Source: Lineus longissimus (lineage: Eukaryota; Nemertea; Pilidiophora; Heteronemertea; Lineidae). From it: a stretch of DNA of 64,000 nt. Positions 54,826 to 64,000 of this stretch are shown here, one piece after another. The stretch spans positions 10,480,001-10,544,000 of the forward strand of contig NC_088317.1 of the NCBI RefSeq assembly GCF_910592395.1. The letters run 5' to 3'. Within the stretch, counting starts at the first letter, position 1, and each line of letters begins with the position of its first letter. The position numbers and the translations under genes are program-made. The notes under the pieces are model-generated. The model did no database searches, was not told the origin of the DNA, and saw only the letters and a program-made list of their open reading frames with translations.

Positions 54826-55977
54826 TGTACAAAACGCAGAACCATGTACAAAACGAAGATCCCCGAGCTGCAAAATGCAGACCCAACTACAAAACGAAGA
54901 TCCCTGAGCTACAAAACGCAGACACATCAACCAAAAGAAGACGCCTGAGCTACAAAACGCAACCCCATCTACAAAACAAAGACCCCCGAGCTACAAAACG
55001 AAGATCCCTGAGCTTCAAAACGCAGCCCCATCTACAAAACAAAGACCCCCGAGCTACAAAATACAGATCCACCTGAATTGCCCTGGTTGATTATAACCAA
55101 TATATGATCGGGAAGGGAGGACCGGGGCTGCTATATAGCTAGCTCCATCCCACTCTAAATACTGTAACATACTGAGAATCGAGGCCATTTTAAGACTTTA
55201 TATAACTTAAAGATACTAAAATTTCAGATAAGACAATCCCACTGGCAACGACTTCACCCTAACCAGAACTCTAAATTTTGAGGTGAGCCTCATGTAATTG
55301 TACATGCATATCTTGGTTCACCTTTGTTGAAATGGCTTAAATGCCCTTTGACCGATCACCACAGGGATGGAAGTAACATTTCACTCAATTGATGTTTTCT
55401 GTGGCAATGGGATCGAAGGACCCACCTCAACATCTGGATTTATAATTCACACCATATAAACTAACTCAGTGAACCAGGAACATTGGTGCCACACCAGAAA
55501 GAATCACTTTTGTTTCATAACACATTTAGTCGCTTTGTTTACAAGAAGCTGTAATTGCACGGCCTAGGTAAATTAAACCAATTATCTCTTTGAAATCACA
55601 TAAAGAAAGTAGACAGACGTCTGTTGAAAAATTAAAGAAAATTGTACATGATACCCTTGAGGATTGACATAGAGTGGATTTATTGCCGAAGAAGTCACAT
55701 ATATTGCAAAAGGTATTGCAAAGGTCACAGTTCAGTTCAGACCACAGGAAATCACAGCACGAAATATACAAATAGTTGCTAGTTGCCAAGTATTTTTCGG
55801 GCTATCGTGGGAGCGGCTCTATTTTAGGTACACTCAAAGGACTCAAAGAAGTTAGCTGATTTCATTCTAAAATTGTGTGATCAAATATTGGTTGCAATCA
55901 ACCAGGGCAATTCAGGAGAGTCTGCGTTTTGTAGCTCAGGCGGTCTTCGTTTTGTAGATGGGTCTGCGTTTTGTACA
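54826..55977. mobile_element. Foldback element FB3 with CTACAAAACG repeat arms
   Basis: Left arm (about 54826-55108) repeats units like GAGCTACAAAACGAAGATCC and CATCTACAAAACAAAGACCC about a dozen times, then AATTGCCCTGGTTGATTATA. The right arm (about 55885-55977) is the complement: TATTGGTTGCAATCAACCAG, then GTCTGCGTTTTGTAGCTCAG and two more units. The arms differ in unit number (many versus about three). The centre (55109-55884) has no convincing gene. Frames of 79-94 codons over the left arm are just translated repeat. Confidence 0.8.
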
Positions 55978-56509
55978 TTGTTTATGAACAGTCCATAGGA
56001 GAACTTGGTTTGAAGTCCGAGGCTGGATTTGCTTGGAGAGGTGGTTGGCCCTGGCTCTGAGAGGTGAGGGCTACGCGGAGAGGTTGCAGCTGTACAGGGT
56101 TTTTTCTTTCTTTTTCTATGCCAAGTGGAGCCAAGCATTGTCAATGGCCTGTCATTTGTTCAAGCTAGGAACTTCCAATATTTTGGTCTTTTGAAAGGGA
56201 CAGTAAGGGAAAGAGAGAAATAAGTAAGTTTAGTTTCTTTTGGCTTCAGTCTATTTTGAGATGATCCATACTGTATCCCAGGGAGATGGACAGCTGATCT
56301 ATATACATGGTTCCAGAAAAGTGGAATTGTTCATCATGTACAATAGTCAACAGAACACAAGTGCTTTTCTTCTGACAAGGTTTCAAAAGACTTTACCAAT
56401 TAGTTGGTGCAAAACAACATCATTTGAACACACTCACATGTACAGTGTGTATCAGGGTACAAATAAAATTTTGTTTGGGCCTGCCCAATGTCAACAGAAA
56501 TATAATGAA
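55978..56509. other. Gene-free stretch
   Basis: No gene or clear repeat seen. Short frames lack motifs. Confidence 0.4.
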
Positions 56510-57845
56510 AATGAAACGGCCAGGGGCCATTGTGCTCACCGTATAGATATTTGGTGCTTTGGAATTCATCCAGGTTAAGAAACATTGTAGATGTATAGTA
56601 CATAGGTCAAACCAAAGTCGGTATGACATGTGATGTATCGTTGCTTGGAGTAAGTACCATAAGAATATCATCAAAAACAAGTCACTATTAAACGAGATAT
56701 TGCACTTTTTACCTATTTTAGTTTTGGCCTCCTGGTGGCCAAGTTGAGTACCAGATCAGATCGAAATTCAGTGTCCGAGGTTACATGACGTAGGGAGTCA
56801 TTGACGTAGGGAGTCATGTGTACCAAATTTCAAGTTCATAGCTTTAGTGGTTAAGAAACGAGCAATTTACGCCATTTGACCTCTGTGACCTTGAAAAGCA
56901 GGTCAAATCAAAAACTCATATGATATGTGATGTATCCTTGCTAGGAGAACCTACCATAAAAATGTTATTGAAAACGAATCACTAATAAGCGAGATATCAC
57001 ACTTTCTAGGTTTTCACTTTTAGCCCCCTGGTGGCCAAGTTGAGAATCAGACCGGACTGAAATTCAGGGTCAAAGGCCAGCTAACCTAGGGAGTCATGTG
57101 TACCAAGTTTAAAGTTCACAGCTTTAGTGGTTAAGAAACGTGCCATAGTTACACTCTAACAGCCAATTTACGCCATATGACCTCTGTGACCTTGAAAAAT
57201 AGGTCAAATTGAAAACTCGTAAGATATGTGATGTATTCTTCCTTAGAGTACCTACCATAAAAATTTTATCGAAAACAAGTCACTTATAAGCGAGATATCA
57301 CACTTTTTAGATTTCCACTTTTGGCCCCCTGGTGGCAAAGTTGAGAATCAGATCAAACTGACATTCAGCACCATAGGCTATGTGATATAGGGGGTTATAT
57401 GTACCAAGTTTCAAGTTCATAGCTTTAGTGGTTAAGAAACGTGCCATAGTTTACACTCTAACGGCCAATTTACGCCATATGACCTCTGTGACCTTGAAAA
57501 GTAGGTCAAATTGAAATCCCGTATGATATAAGATGTATATTTGCTATGAGTACCTACAACAAAAGTTTCATCGAAAACAAGTCACTAATAAGCGAGATAT
57601 CACACTTTTTAGATATCGACATTTGGCCCCCTGGTGGCCAAGTTGAGAATCAGATCAGATCGAAATTCAGTGTCAGAGGTCACCTGACCTAGGGGGTGCT
57701 GTGTACAAAGTTTCAAGTTCATAGCCCTAGCGGTTATGAAACATGCCACTGTCCTTGAAACAGGATACGACGGACGACGACGACGACGCCGCCGCCGACG
57801 GACACAGCGCTATCGTATAGACTCCCCTTACGGTGAGCCAAAAAG
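56510..57845 (+). mobile_element. Modular repeat A3 (four internal modules)
   Basis: Starts ATGAAACGGCCAGGGGCCAT, then TGTGCTCACCGTATAGATAT. Four modules follow, each with GACCTCTGTGACCTTGAAAA and CCCCTGGTGGCC-like words. A (GAC)n/(GCC)n run lies at 57770-57805, then TATAGACTCCCCTTACGGTG and AGCCAAAAA. The last two modules are very close to those of A2. Noncoding. Confidence 0.8.
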
Positions 57846-59321
57846 GTTCATTCTGTGGTTAAAATCCTCAGGATTGCCCATATAATTAATAACATCAATA
57901 TGTTTTACAATCTTAACAACGTCAGGGAGAGGGGAGGGGGTAAATGACTTGTAAGGATTGTCTGGTTCATGGACATTTCCCAATTGGAAAAAAAAAATCA
58001 ACCCAGTGGATATACAATGGCCAAACAAATACATGAACCTATTTTCAGAATATTTAGACAAAAGACAAAAAACAGAAATTCCGAGTTCTGAGGTGAGAGG
58101 AACAAGCACTACACAGCCACACACCTATTCTAAATTTGAGTGCTTCTGCAGGGACAACACACAGTGAATCTAGCTGTCCATAAATTTAATGCGCACCTAA
58201 CCACCAAATATCGAATCCCCTCTGCCCCTGTACGCCCCTTGTTGCCGTAACCCCCTCCCTCCCCTCTTATATGCATCATTAAGCTATACATTCTACAGTA
58301 TATATGGGTAGTATAAAAATGGTGCCCGTGATGGAGGGCGATATACCAAAATGTCACCCCGAGGAAACATTGTTTACTGAGGCGTTCTGACCAAAGGTCA
58401 ACAATGTTTCCTCGGGGTGACATAAGGTATATCGCCCGACACGATTGTATCGAAACTACCCATCAATTGATGCCTTCTAAAATAATCTCATCTTATAAGG
58501 CGGCCAAAGGGGTTACATCGTATTGGTGGGACCAAGGAAAAAACATATCAAAATGTTGCCCGCTCATGTGACTTTAATCAACCAATCAGATTCACAGATT
58601 TTCCTTTGAGATACGATATTGGGTAATAACTAGCATATTGATTTTTTCATACTTTCTACTATTTGTATCAATCACCTTGCTGGATGAAAACGTATTTTTT
58701 TCTCTGTCAGAATTAATTGCAGATCCACTGCCATCACTTTAACACGTTTAATGCATGCAGTCCTGGCATGTGTGCTTGGCGCAAAAATAGTGTTGCGGTG
58801 GCATAAGTACTCTATGGGGTAGACCCCCTCACATTGTTCCAACCTCGTAAACTCTGGCACCAACCTCCTCCCCCCACGGTGCGTACATACTTTATGGACA
58901 GCACGTATGGTCTGAAATTGCATAGATTACTAGTTTTAAGGAATAGATATACCCGAACTAAAAAGCTTTTCGAAAAAGAGTTATTTACAATGTCTTTCCA
59001 TGTTTAAACACTCACTAGACACAACTCTAGCTGTAAAATGTACTGTATTAATGAGAAAGACATTTACTATTGAAACAGGGTGCAACTATTGAGAGATTTG
59101 ATACAATATAATTACCTCCTTCTCTAGTCTATGCGACTTAAAACAAAATAGAACCAATAAGAAACTAAATGAATTACAGCTACAAGTACGAAATCCTTGC
59201 ACTCGAGTCTAAAAGTGATGTAAGCATCACTCTACAAAATTACAGTAAATAGAATGTGTCAATACTGTAAACCACTATCCACTTCGCAAATAATCCCTAA
59301 TTTCCAAAAACATATTTTCTC
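57846..59321. other. Gene-free stretch containing a small hairpin
   Basis: No gene supported; the only clear structure is the 58336-58437 inverted repeat. Confidence 0.45.
58336..58437. mobile_element. Small hairpin element (about 102 bp)
   Basis: Left arm GGGCGATATACC and ATGTCACCCCGAGGAAACAT; the complement follows as AACAATGTTTCCTCGGGGTG then GGTATATCGCCC. Arms about 40 bases, loop about 22. It looks like a minimal MITE or a palindrome from inversion; its target duplication is unclear. Confidence 0.6.
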
Positions 59322-60055
59322 AAATGAGTCAGCCAGGAGCCATTGTGTTCACTGTATAGATATTAAGTGGCTAGGAATTCATCGTGGTTAGAAAACATGC
59401 TGCATGTATAGTATGTAGGTCAAACCACAGTCGGTATGACATGTGATGTCTCCTTGCTTGCAGTACTTACCATCAAAAATCATCGAAAACAAGTCTCTAA
59501 TAAGCGAGATAATGCACTTTTCACCTTTTTTAGTTTTGGCCTCCTGGTGGCCAAGTCGATAATCAGAACAGATAAAAAATTCAGTGTCAGCGGTTGTATG
59601 AGGTAGGGAGTCACGTGTAGCAAATTTCATGTTCATAGCTTTAGCAGTTATGAAACGTGCCATAGTTTCACTCCAACAGCCAATTTACGCCATTTGACCT
59701 CTGTCACCTTGAAAATTAGGTCAAATCAAAAACCCGTATGATATGTGATGTATCCATGCTAGGAGCACCTACCTTAAAAATGTTATCGAAAACAAGTCCC
59801 TCATAAGAGAGATATAACGCTTTTTGGTTTCTACTTCTTGCCCCCTGGTGGCCAAGTCAAAGAATAACATCAGACCGAAATTCATTGTCAAAGGTCTCCT
59901 GACCTGGGGGTCCTGTGTACAAAGTTTCAAGTTAATAGCTCATGCGGTTAAGAAATGTGCCTCTGTTTTTGACACAGGATACAGACGAAGACGACGACAG
60001 ATGACGGATACAGCGGTGTTGTATAGACTCCCCTCCGCCTACAGTGAGCCAAAAA
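59322..60055 (+). mobile_element. Modular repeat A4 (two internal modules)
   Basis: Starts AAATGAGTCAGCCAGGAGCC then TTGTGTTCACTGTATAGATA, and ends CTACAGTGAGCCAAAAA after a GAAGACGACGACAG tract. Two diverged modules (CCATTTGACCTCTGT; CCCCCTGGTGGCCAAGTC). More diverged than A2 and A3. Confidence 0.75.
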
Positions 60056-60621
60056 CAGACGAGAACTTTCATATAATACATAAACATGATTTTTTTCCTG
60101 AATTTTTGCAAATTGCAAAATAGCAGCGAATCTTATGGTCTATAATATTAATGAACGGGTATGTATCAAATTAGAAAAAACAGGACACCTGTTTAGAATT
60201 TGCACCCTGTCATTGCCTCAACTTGAACAGACACAGTTAACGTGGCCCTTATGATAAAGACACAATTCTGATGATGTCCTTACAAGGGGGTGTCTATAGT
60301 TTTCTGAAAGTAAATGGGTAACCTGTGCACTATATACCAAGACCAAGTAATGCTGGGTCACACCAATGTCTCAAACTGTACTATAGAATGTGGAGAAATG
60401 CCATATCACAGACAACAAGTGTAGTACCTGTGCAGTGAACAAAATAAGGCAGCAATTTAGATATAACACAAGACTTAATAACATGGAAAGATACACTCCA
60501 TAGCACAACATGAAAAATATGCTTTGGTATTAATTAGGAAGTGTGATCAAACATAGCATCGACCCCTCCGTCATCTTTATTACACAATCAATGGCCAATA
60601 TTGTAGGTTTAACTACATCTA
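60056..60621. other. Gene-free stretch
   Basis: AT-rich, nothing supported. It ends in the TA that was duplicated by the Tc1 element (60620-60621). Confidence 0.45.
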
Positions 60622-62284
<1,663 letters not shown>

Positions 62285-62403
62285 TACCTGGTTTGGAGTC
62301 AAGTCAAATGGAAATGTCAGTATGCTACTATTAGTTATAGCCAGTTTTAACATTTCATTCATCAGTTGGGTGCTCATTCCACCCAGTTGGTGTAACAGAC
62401 TAT

Positions 62404-62843
62404 AGTCGTACTTCCACCTATCAAATCCCCATGTCTTTTGCGCTTACACCTATGAATTGCTGTGTCTAAATAGACCCGTGTGTCAAATCCCCGTGTCTAT
62501 TAGCCCCATCGAGCTCGATGGGGCTAATCGGGGGCTAATTTAGACCCGTGTTCAACACAGGTTTTTTTATAAGTGGAATCTGAATAGCCCCGGCAATTGC
62601 AAGTTCTAAGACCCGGCGACAGATGGCGCGGTGTAGTTCCCTCGGTATTGCGCATGCGAAATTCCCCTCCAACGGGAAAGAAACACAGGAGAGCTCCCTC
62701 CCTACAGCGCACCTGTCGCCGGGGCTATTAACCATTATCTAACACCACTGATAGGTGTAAGTGCGCCCCGGGTTTTTTGACACACGGCGAAGACACAGGT
62801 CTTGAAAAAACATGGGGTTTTATGATAGGTGGAACTACGACTA
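62404..62843. mobile_element. MITE with ~22-bp inverted ends and an internal palindrome
   Basis: GTCGTACTTCCACCTATC at the left end pairs with GATAGGTGGAACTACGAC at the right; CTTACACCTATGA also recurs inverted further in. At its centre, TAGCCCCATCGAGCTCGATG is part of a 26-base perfect palindrome (62499-62524). 440 bases, noncoding. The minus-strand frames inside lack motifs. Confidence 0.65.
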
Positions 62844-63236
62844 ATGCAACAGGACAGCACAGTATTTTACTGTCAGACATCTTTATAAATTTCTCAACAT
62901 GACCAACTGGCTCACTGTTGGATTTTTGGCAGAACAGTTATCATTTAAACACCCCAAAAAAAATTATCGATTTCCTCCTTTACCAAAAGATAGATAACAT
63001 TTTCTAAGTAACCTCAGCAATGAGATGACAGTTTTAGGATATCACTACAATCAAGAGTCGATTAATCCATACTCCTACAAAGATAGTTAATGTCCACAAT
63101 TTAAAAAAAATATCACAGAGATAGAATAAGATATTTGAATGTGGTTTTCAGCAGATTATGGTATATTTAGTTGGTCATATATCTGTTGTATTTTGATGCA
63201 CCTAATTCCACCCCTTCATTATGTAACAAACATTTC
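62844..63236. other. Gene-free stretch
   Basis: AT-rich, nothing recognised. Confidence 0.4.
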
Positions 63237-64000
63237 AAATGAAATAGTCCAGGGACCATGTGCTCACCTCGGGTAATGTAATGCATGTCATTTGCAGCGG
63301 ATATGGGGAGAACAGTTTCTGGCTAGTTTCACCCGTTTTTATTCCATTGAATGATATTATTCTTCTCGGCTCAATGGCACAAAAGAAAATTACCAGTACC
63401 ATCTAAGTTTAGCATTTTGGTTATAAAGTTGACTGAATTTTAGGGTTATTGAAGAGTGTAAATGTCACATGGAAATTAGTTGACATCTGTTGAACTGTTT
63501 AGGAGTAAGAGGACTTCGTTGCATTTTTAAGATGGCGGCCCAGCGGCCATATTTGTCTTGGGATTTGACTGAAAATTCGGGATATTGATAGGAGTACATA
63601 GATACATAATCACATGAAGTTTGGTGGCAATCCGATCATTAGTTTCGGAGTATTAGGACTTTGTTTAAATTTCAAGATGGCCACCTGCCTGCCATGGATG
63701 GATTTGACTGAAAATCAAGGATGTTGTAGAGAGTACATAGATATACAATCACATGAAATTTTGTTGCAATCCGACTTTGTATAATTTTCAAGATTGCCGC
63801 CTGGCCATATTTGAAGTCCGAGCAGGACTAATTTTTTAAAATAGAGGGTCCCTAGATATATGTTCTCACAAGTTTAGACCCTTCCAGCACCAACAGAAAC
63901 GAAACGTGCCACCTATTGATGATTTAGTGAACTTTGACCTCTGTGACCTTGAAAAGTAGGCCAAATCAAAAACTCGTGTGATATGTCATTTGACCTTATT
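63237..64000 (+). repeat. Modular repeat A5 (start; runs off the window)
   Basis: Starts AAATGAAATAGTCCAGGGAC then CATGTGCTCACC. It contains two or three ~130-base units with AAGATGGCGGCC/AAGATGGCCACC and TACATAGATA..AATCACATGAA (63528-63790). The A-type module appears at 63901 (AAACGTGCCACCT) and GACCTCTGTGACCTTGAAAA. The 3' end is outside the window. Confidence 0.65.

Noticed and set aside
54709-55076. Two overlapping reading frames of 79-94 codons with repeated peptides
   Set aside because: They are translations of the foldback FB3 tandem units; the unit length, not selection, keeps them open.
62524-62735. Minus-strand Arg/Gly-rich frames
   Set aside because: They lie inside a MITE with inverted ends and have no recognisable domain.

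Overview
The window is animal nuclear DNA made almost entirely of transposable elements and their remains. I see no rRNA, tRNA, CRISPR array or bacterial operon, and no cellular gene that can be called intact. The element mix points to a marine invertebrate: a Harbinger transposon, Mag/SURL-like and chromodomain Ty3/gypsy elements, CR1/jockey-type LINEs, Maverick/Polinton relics, a Sleeping-Beauty-like Tc1 element and foldback elements with tandem-repeat arms. The frequent 'taggcctat' words and TU-like foldbacks would suit an echinoderm or another invertebrate deuterostome. That placement is inference and unproven.

Layout. 0-5.6 kb: the right part of a Harbinger element that appears to sit in the pol gene of a gypsy element; that gypsy element continues with integrase/chromodomain, an unexplained 200-residue ORF, a polypurine tract and a 3' LTR. 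7.85-8.83 kb: foldback FB1. 8.8-12.5 kb, minus strand: a decayed five-exon transposase-like gene whose third intron-like gap holds foldback FB2. 12.7-17.15 kb: a full-length but broken CR1-like LINE. 17.2-18.1 kb: a modular repeat and a MITE. 20.2-20.75 kb, minus strand: a broken Polinton packaging-ATPase gene. 22.1-25.6 kb: a 218-bp tandem repeat, then a 2.66-kb nonautonomous element (B1) carrying a nested hairpin. 27.26-29.40 kb: a Tigger/pogo element with an internal deletion.

29.4-46.2 kb: a Polinton/Maverick relic split by later insertions. Its integrase is cut by a 5'-truncated LINE. A Mag-like gypsy element with 174-bp LTRs and a 5-bp target duplication has landed further along, followed by a modular repeat (A2) and a 221-bp hairpin MITE. 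46.3-51.8 kb: a two-exon Myb/SANT-like gene with two stops, then a transposase-like C2H2 gene broken by a second copy of the hairpin MITE and by element B2 (the inverted relative of B1). 54.8-56.0 kb: foldback FB3. 56.5-60.1 kb: modular repeats A3 and A4 and a small hairpin. 60.62-62.28 kb: an almost intact Tc1/Sleeping-Beauty-like transposon. 62.4-64 kb: a MITE and the start of modular repeat A5.

Almost every autonomous element is broken by only a few lesions, and insertions are nested, so the order of several events can be read directly. The most unusual signals are the three foldback elements with different tandem units, the paired 221-bp hairpins with opposite loops, and a repeat superfamily that varies by number of internal modules.
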